Source: Augochlora pura (taxonomy: Eukaryota; Arthropoda; Insecta; Hymenoptera; Halictidae). Taken from it: DNA of 64,000 bases. Of this stretch, positions 12,212 to 23,821 are shown piece after piece. The notes beneath the pieces are model-generated. The model saw only the letters and a program-made list of their open reading frames with translations, was not told where the DNA came from and did not search any database. Made by a program: the position numbers and the translations under genes. Location of the stretch: the NCBI RefSeq assembly GCF_028453695.1, contig NC_135775.1, positions 1 to 64,000 on the forward strand, in the 5' to 3' direction. Within the stretch, counting starts at the first letter, position 1; every line of letters starts with the position of its first letter.

Positions 12212-13383
12212 ATGTTATACGTGATTGGTTTGGGGCTTGGTGATGCAAAGGACGTAACAGTTAAAGGTCTTGAGATAATACGGAAATGCGATCGCGTTTA
12301 CTTGGAAATCTACACATCGGTTTTGTCCGCCGAAACGAAAGATCTGGTATACCCGAGAAACAATAGTTGGCCTACAGTGACACTTTACCTATTTATTCCG
12401 ATTCATTTATATATTTATTATGTTTCATTGCTAAGGAAAATTTTTATGGACGTCGAATATTGGAGGCTGATAGAGAACTAGTTGAGAACAATGCGGACGA
12501 AATACTACCGAAGAATGAGAACGAAGACGTCGCCTTTTTGGTGGCCGGTGATCCGTTTGGAGCTACAACACATTCGGACTTGATACTACGAGCTCGAGAG
12601 AAAAAGTTACAGGTGGTTGAAAAACAATACGTTCGGTTCCTTAATTTTAAATATATGTTAAGAGGATGCCATTGTTTTGTGGTTAGGTGAATGTTATTCA
12701 CAATGCTTCCATATTGACTGCGATTGGTTGTTGCGGTCTTCAACTGTACCGTTTTGGAGAAACTGTTTCCATTCCCTATTGGAGCGATAATTGGCAACCC
12801 AGCAGCTTTATTGAAAAAATTCTGTACAACAGGGAAAGGGATTTACATACGCTTTGTCTATTAGATATCAAAGTCAAAGAACCTACGTTAGAAAGTTTAA
12901 TGAAAAAGAAAAAGGAGTATATGCCACCAAGGTTTATGACTACGTCCGAGGCTGCTGCTCAATTAATCAAGATACTCGATGGATTGGCCAAAGAGAGAAT
13001 ACAGGCAGAGAAATTTGGTGAGAACGGATAAAAATGAAAGAATTGTTAACATCAGCGATAATGTCCATAATTTTAAAAAGATATACAATTAGCGTGGACT
13101 AACGTAAAATCGAATGTGTTTTTCAGCACTAGACGAATCCAGTATGGTGATAGGTTTAGCCCGCGTAGGTTGGAACGATCAGCGTATTGTTGCTTGTACA
13201 CTTCGAGAAATGGTTTCACTCGATCTTGGACCACCGCTACATTGTATGATTATCCCTGGAATCTCATTGCACCCTGTCGAAAACGAATTTCTGGCACAAT
13301 ACGCGGTGAACGAATTTGCCGATCAATTGACCGACACGAAGCATTGTCGAGAGGAGACGTATGAAAATAATAAATATATATGA
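12212..13383 (+). CDS. Dph5: Diphthine methyl ester synthase (DPH5)
   Basis: SAM-dependent methyltransferase that methylates the modified histidine of eEF2 in the second step of diphthamide synthesis, in the cytosol. Four exons (12212-12346, 12436-12612, 12687-13017, 13127-13383) join to 299 residues; human DPH5 is about 285. The N-terminal SAM-binding signature GLGLGD is at residues 6-11 and VAGDPFGATTHSDL at about 81-94. Then follow IHNASI, GCCGLQLYRFGETVSIP, HTLCLLDIKVKEPTLE and the late block GLARVG. The last about 25 residues (after NEFAD) are not conserved; a GTATGA in the final exon could be an alternative donor, so the extreme C-terminus is the least certain part. Confidence 0.95.
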
Positions 13384-14858
13384 GAAACGTTGTTGCTATA
13401 AATATACGTAATATTAGCTTACTAGATCACACCGAATTCAGAAGCTTTAGGCCTTTAAATATCAACGAATCACGTTTAAAGGTCCATTTGTACAAAAGCG
13501 TGCCGTGTCTGATTTTTTTCCCGGCCGTATAACGCGGCTAAACTAATTTCTAAAATTAATTTGGTTTGCTAAACTTGGTATGCAATTGTTTATACAAAGT
13601 CCATGCCGCATGTGTTATCAGCCCATATAGTCCGCTTGATAGCCACCGATATTATTTGGTTTCTGGAAATGATCATGTAGGCAAGATCAATCATAGTCAA
13701 TCGCTCTTTCGAAGAAATAAATTTCTCTTTCCAGGGTGTAAATTTGTTGAATATATTATATTCAATTTCATTTAACAAGACATTAAAAGAATACCCCAAC
13801 ATCCTAAAGTATCGATACAATCTGTATACACGTATGTAACTACCAATTCTTTATAAAGTTAAAATTCTCTTCTTCTCGCACACTGAAGCACTTCTTCCTT
13901 CATTAGATCATTTTATTTTTCTCTTCTTATATTGAAACAAATATCGCGATTAAAGCCAATTGTTCAACATTGTACCGTATTATTACTGGGTCCACTGTAA
14001 CGTATGATTTTAAATTGAACCGTAATCTTTTTCGTTCGCATCACGGACGTCGTCCGGTTGTATATGAATACCGATACATTATTACTCGAACACGGTGCAG
14101 TTATACATAAATCCGCTTGAACGGGTGATGGGTACAGAAAAGCACAAGGAAGGGTTTTAAAAGTAGCGATAGTAGTATATTCTATGTTCGAAGAGAGAAA
14201 GGGAGTAACGCGCGTAAGTACACGCGATATAAAGTTGTTGGTAGCAGGGGTGCCGGATCGATTGGACGAGGTTTTGCGCGTCCGTACCGCACCAAGGTTT
14301 GTGTATCCGTTGTCACGATCGCACCTCGCTCGACGACACGATCGCCGAAACGTCCGATATATATGAACAAAGTTGAAAGATCGCGAACGCTTTTGTTGGT
14401 AATCGTGAACAAACGATATACGAAATTCCGTGATTTTGCTAGTAGCAATGTAATTTAGAGAGGAAGAAACGACTGTGAAGCGTAAATACATAATTTGTTG
14501 GTTGCCGATCGATTCTCCAGCTGCTTTTCCACGTGAACGGTGATGAGGTGTACGTACAGTTTGTGCTTATTGTGATTTCTTTGCTCGAATTGTTTTCTTG
14601 CTGGTTCACGCGAGCGTGCTTTATTTAATTTTTCACTTTTGCCCGTAGGATAAAGTTGAACGAGATCCCTGAAATGAATGTTGAATCATTGTATGGAATG
14701 TTTTATCGTACTACACAGGTGTCATATTAGTATTACTATACCAAGTGTATACATTATACATAAATAGATACGCGTAACGGTATCATAATGGCGAGATCGC
14801 GATGATAACGGGACATATTGAAATATTGAGTCGATGAAAGACAAACGAACGGAAGCGG
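13384..14858. other. Spacer and probable 5' region of RIIa/IQ gene
   Basis: No convincing coding exon. It holds the 3' UTR of Dph5 on the left and presumably the promoter and 5' UTR of the next gene on the right. Composition changes near 14,000 from AT-rich to CpG-rich, which fits a promoter-proximal region. Confidence 0.45.
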
Positions 14859-17800
14859 ATGCGAGACTGTGAGAACCGAAGCAAGATGGCTTTGTCGGAA
14901 AAGGGATTAGTGATCGGTCCTCGAGTTCCACGAGGTCTCGCGCCTGCGATCGAAGGACTCGCGAGAGAGATTTTGAGACATCGACCCGAGGATATTTACA
15001 ATTTCGCGGCGCATCATTTCGAGCAACTGATCGAGTTACGGGAGAACGGACGCGGAAAGACACTTGACCGCGCGTCCTCGAACGGAAAATGTCGTATGCT
15101 CGTAGATTGGATCGATGGCGGCAACCATCGAGCAGACAGTGGCTCGAATCGGTGTCGTTACCCCGATCAAACAGCAAACGAATCGATCCATGAAACGGCG
15201 ATTAAAGAAACGATGGGGATATCGTCGACAACATTGACGAAACTACTAACGCGAGGAAGAAGGAGGAGGAGAAGAGCAAACGGGGAGGAAGCGACAATGA
15301 ATACAAACGGTTGGTCTATAAACGAGACGGTGAAGGTATTTAAAAAACATGGTTCCGAAAACAAGGCAGACAAAGGTAACAAGACGAACAAGGGAACAAT
15401 ATCGAGAAGCGCCCAGAGATCTAAGATTTCGACCGAACAGGACATTTGTAGTTACCCGGTACAACGACCAACGCGGCTTTCGAAAACAACCGCGCTACGC
15501 CGATGTCATCGATCTCTGTCCGTTGAAGATGTTTACCTTACGAAAGATAGTAGGCGACGATTCAAAGAAAATCAATTAAGATCGTGTAACCGCCGCTCGA
15601 ACGAGTTACACGGGACTAAAAGCCAATTCGAGAATTTGTCTAAAGACATTGAGGATGCAACTGTACGATGTCTGAAACGACAGAAAAGCGTCGGACAAAT
15701 CGAAGACGTGTGCGCTTTGTTGTCCAGAAACGATCGGGACCGTGTAAGCGTAGAAGGTGGTAGCATCTCGTCGGCCTTAACGAGAAGAACTCGTTCGCTC
15801 GTGAACGTAACGTCGAACGGGAGTAATGGTTATGGAAGCTACTTGAGGGGGTACTCTGGAAAGGAGGAAATACGTCGCGATCGGCCGATGGAAACGGACA
15901 ACAAATCGATTGGAATTCCACAAAATCTTCAAGGTCGACGGGAATCGTTCGGAGGAAAAAGAATCGAACCAAAGCAAAGGAAGAAACTAGAAGAAGAAAA
16001 GGAGGATGAGGAGGAAGAAGAAGATCAAGAACGTCGTTTCGCCGTGAAATCGAACTTGAAACCAGAAGCAGACGATCCCGAGTCAAAGGATAACGGGGAG
16101 ATTGGAGAATCTTTTGAATACGAGGGTACAGCAGGTGTTGTCAGAAATTGGAAAGATTCTTTGGAGAACGAAGAAACTGTGATTTTTCCATCGGTGATCA
16201 CGAGACAGTGCTCCGGTTATAGATACTCTGAAAATGTTTCCGAGCGATCCGAAGATGATGCCAACTACGTGATTTTACCTCCCATATCGGTCGACGCGTC
16301 GAAACCGATCAAGGAGGAGGACAACTTGGCCTTACCCGTTTTGTTGAAGCTATCGGAAGTAATTGATAGCGAACAAGGACCGTCGAAGGTTTCCGACAGT
16401 GGTAGCGAAGTTTCGAATATCGGTGACGGAAAGAAGCATACGGAGATGGATGCGTCCGTTTCCAAAACGCAGACGCTCGAGGTAGGAGATTGCGATCGCG
16501 AAATTACTAGTTCGAGTGACACTGCTGGCACAAATAAATGTGAAATCGTGCAGCAGAACGGTACGATCGTCGATCGAGCAACCAAGAAGGACACAGGTTT
16601 GGCGACGAATCTAGAAACGAATCTCTTCAAGGAGGATAGTTTAAACGCGGAGTCAGTTTTCGGTGAAGTTTCACAGACGTCGGCAAAATCGTCTGACCGA
16701 TTGAACGCCGAGTGTAGAAACGAAAACCGAGAGAAACAGCGAAATATTGGAGAACGGGAAATGCGCCCTGTAGGGAACGACGAGCTGAAGAACAAATTGA
16801 TTGAAATCGAAGCGGTAGAAAGAAGTATCGAAAGTACGCTAATTTCGTCGGAAACTGTGTTGATAGCCGACGACGGTCGCAAGTCTGTAACGTCGTGTTC
16901 GATAGATTACGTATCGAATTCGGAATCGGAAAGATCGAAAGTTTCATTTGGAAATAACGTAGATTCGATCGTAAATGCTGAAATGTTGCATATTGCACGC
17001 GTAAAACAAGATTCACCGTATAACTTGTATAGCGATCCATTGGGAAGCGACAACTTTAATTTAACTGAAAATTCGACAGCGACATCGGCAAATGCAAGCT
17101 TAGAGAACGAAGCCGATGATGTGACCGTGGAGATGGAAACGACAGGCATGGGCAACGATAGGTCAAGACACCAGCGTGCTGCGTTCGATGCCTGCGACGG
17201 TCGGCACCAAGTGTCGATCGATTTCTCGAAAGATGTAGATTCGAATTGTTACGTGCTCACGGAAGGTTCGCCTTGCGAAATACCTGAATCGGTAACCATT
17301 GTGATTATACCGGATAAAGATACAGGCCTTCGAACCGACAAGGATACTTTTCGGATCGGATCGATCGACGACGCCTCTCGCGCGAGAGAAATGCTGGGAC
17401 TTGAACAGCAGATAAATCCGTTCGGAGAATACGTTGTACACCCAATGGAAGCGTTCCTTTTACGCGATATAAAAGACGTCGCTGATCGAACGATTGCGTG
17501 CTACGATCTGAATAATATTCAAGAGGAGGTGGAAAGCGAAAAGAGCATGGAGAAGAATGTACGAGACGAGAGTATACGAGTAGAAACACATCGCGATAGC
17601 ACAGTTAATTGTCATGCAGCATTTTGCACGATGCGAGCCAAAGGTGCGTGTACTTGTGCGGAATACGCCGCAAGGAAAGACTCGATTGTTGCGAATCGAG
17701 AATATCGTGAATATGCGGTGACGGAAACTGAGGAAGAGCCAACGTTCGACGGCCGCACGCGCGAACAGTACTACTCGCCGGGTATAGTTGCGGAACCTTA

Positions 17801-19842
17801 CGTGCCCGGATTGAACTTTGATTCATTCCGAGAGTCGCCAATATCGTCTCTCGAAAAAAGAAACGATTCGGGAAACTCTGAGAATAGATCGGAGAAGGAG
17901 ATCGATTGCAATAAAGTTTCTGAAACTAACACAATATTTTCGTCGTTCGATACCATTCTCTCAGAGAGGAAAGCCGCGATCGAAGAAAGATCTTTGTCGA
18001 AAAATAACCATTTTCAGAGTGAACAAGAGCGCGTAGCCAATCGCCACGAAAGTAGAAGAGACTCTTCTAACATAGAAGAAGATATTGCTAGAGAACTGAT
18101 AGAAAATATGATCGTTGGAACTTTGAGACTCGAAGAAACAGCAAATACCTTGGAAGCTACAAACTGTTTCGATGTAAAATCCGATACTCTATGCGAGTAT
18201 AGAGCAGTGTCCAATTGTTCGAGATCGGGCGTTTCCAAAAATCAAAATGAGTCTGAACAATCGAACGAACCGATAATTGATTCAAATTCACGAAACAATC
18301 AGTTTGATGCGGCTATTAAAGTCATTCAGTTGCGTAAGTAGTAGTATACAGTATGCATGCATGCATATACATATGTATTATCATTTAACATGTAACATTT
18401 ATTATCTACTACTTGCTGTTTACTCTACGTAGTGGGTGTTGTACTTAAATGCAGAGAGTATGCGCGTACAGATAGGATTTTTTGAACATGATATTTTTTT
18501 CCAAAAAGGTGTACGCGAATTTCTGTATCGACGTCGAGTTTCAAACAGATCTGACCAAGAACGAAACGAAGGACAAAGTAGCCAAGATGCCTCCGTAGTT
18601 CTAGTAAGCAGACGAATTATTACCTGTCACATTTAAACCGAATATTTGAATGTTTACCCGACTTCCCTTCCCTTTTGTCTTTTCTAGAATAGAAATGGAG
18701 AAAACGTTGCCATTTCGAACGATCAATACTGCGAAGACGGTAAATGTAGAGATTCCGATGCATATGTATCAAAGATGAAAAGCGAAGAAGGGTCATCGAT
18801 TAATGAGCAGATTCTTGAAAAATATGAATCATATATTTCTGACAAGTTCAGACATACGGGAGAATTTCACGATTCGTTGCCGTTGCCGTTGCCTGAATTG
18901 GAAATTTCAAGTGATGGAACGTTGTCGATGAATGCGTTAGAACGCGTACACGACGATGCCAAAAAACCATTACTTTCTCTTAAACCCAACACCATGTCGT
19001 TTGATTTAAAATCCCCTGAAACGTGTGTATTGTTAACCTTTGATTTCCCCAAGAACTTACAGTTGAATGGAGATGCTTTGAACTGGTCAAAAACATCTGT
19101 TGATCTTTCGTCCTGTATAAAACATGACTTCCGGGATATGGATAAATCCAACGCTGACAGTTTTGCGGGAGAACGTACCAATGCCGACATCGATGATATC
19201 CGAGAACCGTTGGCTCTCGATAAAACGTCAAAGTCTATCCTCATAGAAGAAATTTTAACCGATGACGAAGAAGAAGAGGAACACGAGCTATTGCTACTGG
19301 ATAACGTTGTTTTAAAGTAGGTACGCGTCAAATTAAAATTTCACTTTGAAACGTGTTTCAATTCGGAAGTTGGGAGAAGCGGGAGCGCTCGAGAAACTTA
19401 AGTAAAGAGCAGCCTGTTTGTTGGAAGACTTTTCTTGCTTATGAAAACATTTCGTATCTGTGTTAGAAATATTATTTACAAGAGCTATACATTGAGACAA
19501 GTTATTACTTTATTATCATATTATTACTATGTTGCAGTGATGTGATACCAGGATTTCGATAACATGATTAGTGCGACAAAAATATTCGAAATCTTAACCG
19601 CAAAATGTTCGTGTAAGATTAAATGACCAAGTGTAAATCCTTGTATCTCATAGAAGACAAAGAAACGAGCAAGTTTGCGCGATGAACCTGACGTAAAGTC
19701 GACTTAAAACGCATGCGCGTTTTCGATGGCGAGTGGCGAGTTACGCGATTATCGTGCTCGAACAGTATCGAATAGTAGCGTGTTTGTGGACACACATGCT
19801 TGAACAAGACGCTCATTCCAGATATAGCTAGAACTCTAGTAA

Positions 19843-19874
<32 letters not shown>

Positions 19875-19875
19875 A

Positions 19876-19920
<45 letters not shown>

Positions 19921-20706
19921 CAGTAGTAGTAGTAGAATTAGCAGCAACAGCAGAGCAGCTGTAGCAGTACTGTTTTCATTGGTTAATTACGTTACATGTC
20001 CGTAATAATACCTAGCATCATTTTTGTTCGAACGAATACTCTACGGGTTTTTAATCGCGTCAAAACAAGCGCGCGCGTACGCCGCAGACAGAAAAACGCG
20101 CGCGCGCGTATAAAACCGTGAGTACGCGTGTACAGTTTAAACGGAACACTCGCAAGGGCAAGAGCAGCAGCAAAATCAGAAACGGAAACAAGAGAACTCT
20201 TGTAATTTCTATACGTGAAGCTTGAAAAGGTGATGTGTCGTTCCCGAAAATGCGACGGATCTAGAAACAATTAAGTCACGGTTTGGCTGAAGAACAGAGA
20301 AACCCGATTCGTCATGCTGCAAGAAGGTAGTAACGAGGAGTCAACGAAAGCGAGTGTAGCGGCAACGAAAATTCAGGCGAATTTTCGGGGTTATCGAGTC
20401 CGAAAGCGGATCAAGGAATCTCTGATGGACGTAAATTTGCAACCGTCGAATATGATTGGTCATGAGTGTGGATATGGACAAACACAGAATGAACGTGTTA
20501 AAGAAATAGGAGAGTCCTCGATTTTGAAGAAAGGAAGTATAGAGAACGTGTCGTTGGAAGAGAAGTCCGCGACGAAAATTCAAGCCGGAGTGCGTGGTTT
20601 TCTAGTACGGAAGAGACAAGAAGCAGCCCGACTGGCTGCGACTCGAATTCAAGCAGGTTTCCGTGGCTTTAAAACCAGGAAACTATTAAAAGAAAACGAA
20701 CACTAA
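14859..20706 (+). CDS. Large RIIa-domain and IQ-motif protein (SPA17/igloo-like)
   Basis: Best model: exons 14859-18333, 18509-18603, 18688-19316 and 20298-20706, joining to 1535 residues with matching phases. Residues 23-63 form a PKA RIIa-type docking/dimerisation domain (VPRGLAPAIEGLAREILR, EDIYNFAAHHFEQL), closest to sperm protein Sp17. Such domains dimerise and bind amphipathic helices of A-kinase anchoring proteins. The middle, about 1100 residues encoded largely by one 3.5-kb exon, is acidic, Ser/Glu/Arg-rich and probably disordered. The last exon has three IQ motifs (ATKIQANFRGYRVRKR, ATKIQAGVRGFLVRKR, ATRIQAGFRGFKTRK) for calmodulin. RIIa-plus-IQ order is that of SPA17; three IQ motifs recall Drosophila igloo. 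An ATG at 14886 is an alternative start. If intron 3 is retained, translation stops at 19318-19320 before the IQ exon. The exon-3 to exon-4 join is inferred from phase only. Confidence 0.75.
19836..19935. repeat. (TAG)n trinucleotide repeat in intron
   Basis: About 33 TAG/GTA units with two interruptions, inside the predicted third intron of the RIIa/IQ gene. Confidence 0.95.
20109..20137 (+). promoter_or_regulatory. Candidate internal TATA promoter upstream of IQ exon
   Basis: A perfect TATAAAA at 20109-20115 sits in a CG-rich context (gcgcgcgcg just before it). An initiator-like tacagttt follows 22-29 bases downstream. It lies about 200 bases before the ATG at 20314, so it could drive a short transcript encoding only the IQ motifs. 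Sequence-based inference only. Confidence 0.45.
20314..20706 (+). CDS. Possible short isoform: 130-residue triple IQ-motif protein
   Basis: Same final exon as the RIIa/IQ gene, read from its own ATG (MLQEGSNEES). The product would contain little but three IQ motifs at about residues 16-35, 85-103 and 108-127, resembling neuromodulin/neurogranin-type calmodulin reservoirs such as Drosophila igloo. The upstream TATA box supports independent transcription. It is listed as an alternative product, not as a separate gene; transcripts would be needed to confirm it. Confidence 0.5.
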   Translation: MLQEGSNEESTKASVAATKIQANFRGYRVRKRIKESLMDVNLQPSNMIGHECGYGQTQNERVKEIGESSILKKGSIENVSLEEKSATKIQAGVRGFLVRKRQEAARLAATRIQAGFRGFKTRKLLKENEH

Positions 20707-21901
20707 CGTAATGTTACAGTTGGCCTTGTCATTTTCAATAACTCGTCTCTTTACTTACACGGTATCGATGTGTCTGGTTTTTTCGCGTTCACAGTTGACA
20801 GTTTCAAAGGAATACGTGTTTAGCGAATAATCGCTCCGGTAAACAAATTTCAATGCTCATTGGATATTCATTAGAATTGTTGAGAAATTTTCAGAATCGC
20901 TTCTATGTACGCTTAAATAAACTAATCCACGGAAATCGATGAAACTCACTACTTACTATAGTTACTATGTAACTAGTAATATGTTGTTGTTGTTATTATT
21001 ATTATTATTATTGCTATTATTAGTATCTATTAGTTTCGATCAATTCTGAAACGTAGTGGTATTTGTTTCTTTCGTCGACTCGTTTGCGATTTTGCATATT
21101 TGGAATCGTTACAATCGTTCTTCTCCTTTGCTTTCTCTGCACTGCTTGCGATACGATTTTATCGACAGTGATCTCCTTGGAACGAATGAATCCATAGTTA
21201 TCGAGAAATAATTGAAATAGCCTTGGTGGTCGGTAATGACGACGTTTGGCAACGACATTGACACTGCTACCGCTAACTGCTGGTGCAAAAATATTCGACG
21301 AAGTAACCAGTTAATTTTTAACCATAGTGCAGTACGGTCGAGTTCGATACGTTTCCTCGAAGAAGGTACCTCCTTACATCGGATAAATGGTGTTTTCTTT
21401 CAATATTTGTGTCGTCATTGTGAATCTATGAGGTACATATAATAATTTATACGTTACAAATGATACGCATAACTTGAGAACGTTTCTAGCATTCGTTCTA
21501 TACCGCGTTCGGGTTGTTTCCTTTTCTTTACGTTCATGCAAATTGTAATGCAACACGCGTACATACGAGTACTCCGAAAGACAATATTTCTTCTGTAGGA
21601 ATAAAAATATCTGAATAACAGCAGACGATCTGATCCTTTTCTCCATTCGTTTATTAAAGAATTACAATTACAGTGTATACTAGGAAATTGTTTGCAAAAC
21701 ATTTGATTTTGCTGAAACTGAAAAGTACATGTCGATAAACGCTCTTCGAAGTGACAAAATGAATCCAGATATCGGCTTAAATTTGGTTTTGTTACGTTTA
21801 TTTAATAAGATTGCTTCCGTCGAAGTAGAAAATATTGCGACCTGTAGTTGGACTAGTCAATAATAAATGTATCTATTGGATAAATGCAATTTAATAATTC
21901 A

Positions 21902-21903
<2 letters not shown>

Positions 21904-21976
<73 letters not shown>

Positions 21977-22022
21977 ACTCACTCACTCGCTTGCACGCAT
22001 GGGCCCACACACACACACACAC
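21904..22022. repeat. (CT)n followed by (CACT)n and (AC)n microsatellite
   Basis: About 34 pure CT units, then cactcactcact, then after a short interruption an (AC)9 tract. Seen directly. Confidence 0.95.
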
Positions 22023-22530
22023 AACAGAGAGAGGTGTGCGCGCACTCACGCCATGATCTTCGCGAATCTCCAATTAGCCTTCTTTTCCCTACTTACCCTT
22101 TCCTCATTTCTTACCATTTCCTTCGCTATCTTTCACCAGTCGTTTATCCATCCATTAATCGGTGTTTGCTCCATTCAATTCAATGAATTAGCCTACGACG
22201 ATGCGTGAGATGTTTGTCACTTAGTTTTTTGCGATGAGTCACAATTGTAATGGCTGCTACATGCATCGTCGAGCATAGTCGAGCAATTGTGTGAGACTGA
22301 TTCGCAACTCAGCACAAACAGGTATAATAAACCTACATACTTGTGGCATGTAGCTAGCAGGTCGGTGTGGAATTCGATACGCAACGCTTTGTGTCATGTA
22401 GCTATCCCTGTATTCTGAATTCAGTAGCTGGTAGATCAAGCTTTCGATGGTTTCTACATCGAGTTTCAAGTTCGAATCACGGTTCAAACGTAGAAATATC
22501 TATACAACATTAACACATAAATCTATATAT

Positions 22531-22660
22531 TTCTGTATAGTTCCATATATTTCCACATTTTTCTGTAGATTGCTACAGATTTTCGCAGATTTTTGTACAT
22601 AATTGTAGATTACCGAAGATTTCCGTAGATTTCTGTAGATTTACGCAGAGTTCCGTATAT
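22531..22660. repeat. Degenerate tandem array with exact 10-bp period
   Basis: Thirteen consecutive 10-base units with consensus ttcygtagat stay in register without an indel. The best units are ttctgtagat, ttccgtagat and ttctgtagat; diverged ones are ttccatatat and ttttgtacat. The array ends at ttccgtatat before unrelated sequence. Confidence 0.85.
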
Positions 22661-22884
22661 CTTTTGTTTCTGATAACTCGAAACAGATGAAATCGAGAGT
22701 TATTTGCTCACTCGGCTTTTATTAACTAGCAATTCTATCCGACTCGATTAATTTATCGGTTGATTACAATTCAAACAAAGTAGTGCAATTTTACAAGTTC
22801 CTTAACTGTTAACCAGTCGTTTGTTTCTTTTTTTTTGTTTACATGATGAAGCAACCTTTTCGTGTAACGTTGTTTCTTAGAAAC

Positions 22885-23541
22885 TTATGGAAATAAAATG
22901 TGTCGTTGGTGTTTGTGCGGAATTTTACAATTATCGTCTGGTTTTGCTTCTTTACATTTGAGTCCTTTCGCGCTGCAACCGTGGCATTTATTACAATAAC
23001 AATACATACCGTCACCGCAAATACCCCATTCGTCGTTTGGTCCTCCACACACGTCGTCGGGACCCTGCAAGAACAGATATCATTCGCAACGTGAGCAGCT
23101 GTAGCCGATGACACGAATCCGGGCAGTGTTTCGATTCGATTCGATAATTCGCTAACCTGTGCACATACTAGACCGCAAGATGGTAACGTGGTCACACCAA
23201 ACTCGCATTTGTTGCATGAATCGTCGCAAGTTTCGCAATAGTTAGGTTTCCTTAATTTGATTGGTGGATGTCCGAAACATTTATCAAACCTGCTTAAGCA
23301 TAATGCAAGCATCGTGAATGATTTGTCAAGTGAACTTCTTTTAAATCAATTCGAGACTATTCGTATCCTCCAAGGACTAAAACTAAGCGACAACGAAAGT
23401 TTCGAATCCGATTCCGATTTTACGTACATAGAAATTACAAAGTTTATCATTGAGGTAACCAATAAATTTCAATATAAAGAATTCTTACACGAGCGCAACA
23501 AGTATCAGCGCGGCTATAGACATCGTTTGAATGGCTGTCAT
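22885..23541 (-). CDS. Neuroparsin neurohormone precursor
   Basis: Secreted, cysteine-rich neurohormone related to the N-terminal domain of IGF-binding proteins. In locusts it is antigonadotropic, and in mosquitoes (ovary ecdysteroidogenic hormone) it drives ecdysteroid production. Three exons on the minus strand (23541-23489, 23289-23157, 23064-22885) join to 121 residues. The 53-base first exon encodes a signal peptide (MTAIQTMSIAALILVAL, continuing VFDKCFG). The mature region has CETCDDSCNKCEFG, a CGLVC pair, CGGPNDEWGICGDGMYCYC and CNKCHGC, giving 14 cysteines, as in insect neuroparsins. The last 15 residues are basic and unstructured. Phases agree across both introns. It stands alone between long non-coding stretches, as expected for a tissue-specific gene. 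Confidence 0.93.
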
Positions 23542-23789
23542 TTCGCTTCCTGAATCTGCAACAAAATTTAAATAGAAACTTGAAAAGTATCGATGCAGCT
23601 TAGTGTAAAAAACGGTGTCGGTAGTTGTGGTACGAGACGGATTTTTGTACAACATTTTTCACTCGTTTCGAATTCATCTGGATTTTCAGCTGCTTTATGC
23701 GTAGACACAAATGTACGTGCCATACACGTGTGTATTTGTGGTATTTATGGAATCATGGTGTAAAAACCGATGCCGATGGCTCAATTGCG

Positions 23790-23821
23790 ACCCCCCCCCC
23801 CCTTCCCCCCACCACCACCAC
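23790..23821. repeat. Poly-C tract followed by (CCA)n
   Basis: Thirteen Cs, TT, six Cs, then accaccaccac. Prone to length variation and to sequencing or assembly error. Confidence 0.85.

Larger units (their letters stand above)
20707..22884. other. Non-coding spacer with microsatellites
   Basis: No supportable gene. It contains the RIIa/IQ 3' UTR, an ATT repeat near 20995-21015, a long CT/CA microsatellite and the 10-bp tandem array (both listed), and on the right the 3' UTR of the neuroparsin gene. Confidence 0.6.

Noticed and set aside
16265..16882. Long open frame on the minus strand inside the RIIa/IQ gene (about 205 codons)
   Set aside because: It mirrors the Ser/Glu/Arg-rich codons of the long plus-strand exon, shows no domain, and several other antisense frames of the same kind overlap the exon. 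A shadow of the real gene.
21867..22208. Frames encoding Leu-Ser repeats
   Set aside because: They are read through a CT microsatellite; low-complexity artefact.
22440..22495. Possible tRNA because of a TTCGAATC-like T-arm sequence
   Set aside because: No matching acceptor stem, D-arm or anticodon arm can be drawn around it.
22531..22660. 10-bp array considered as a CRISPR array
   Set aside because: Units are contiguous with no spacers, far too short, and the genome is that of an insect.
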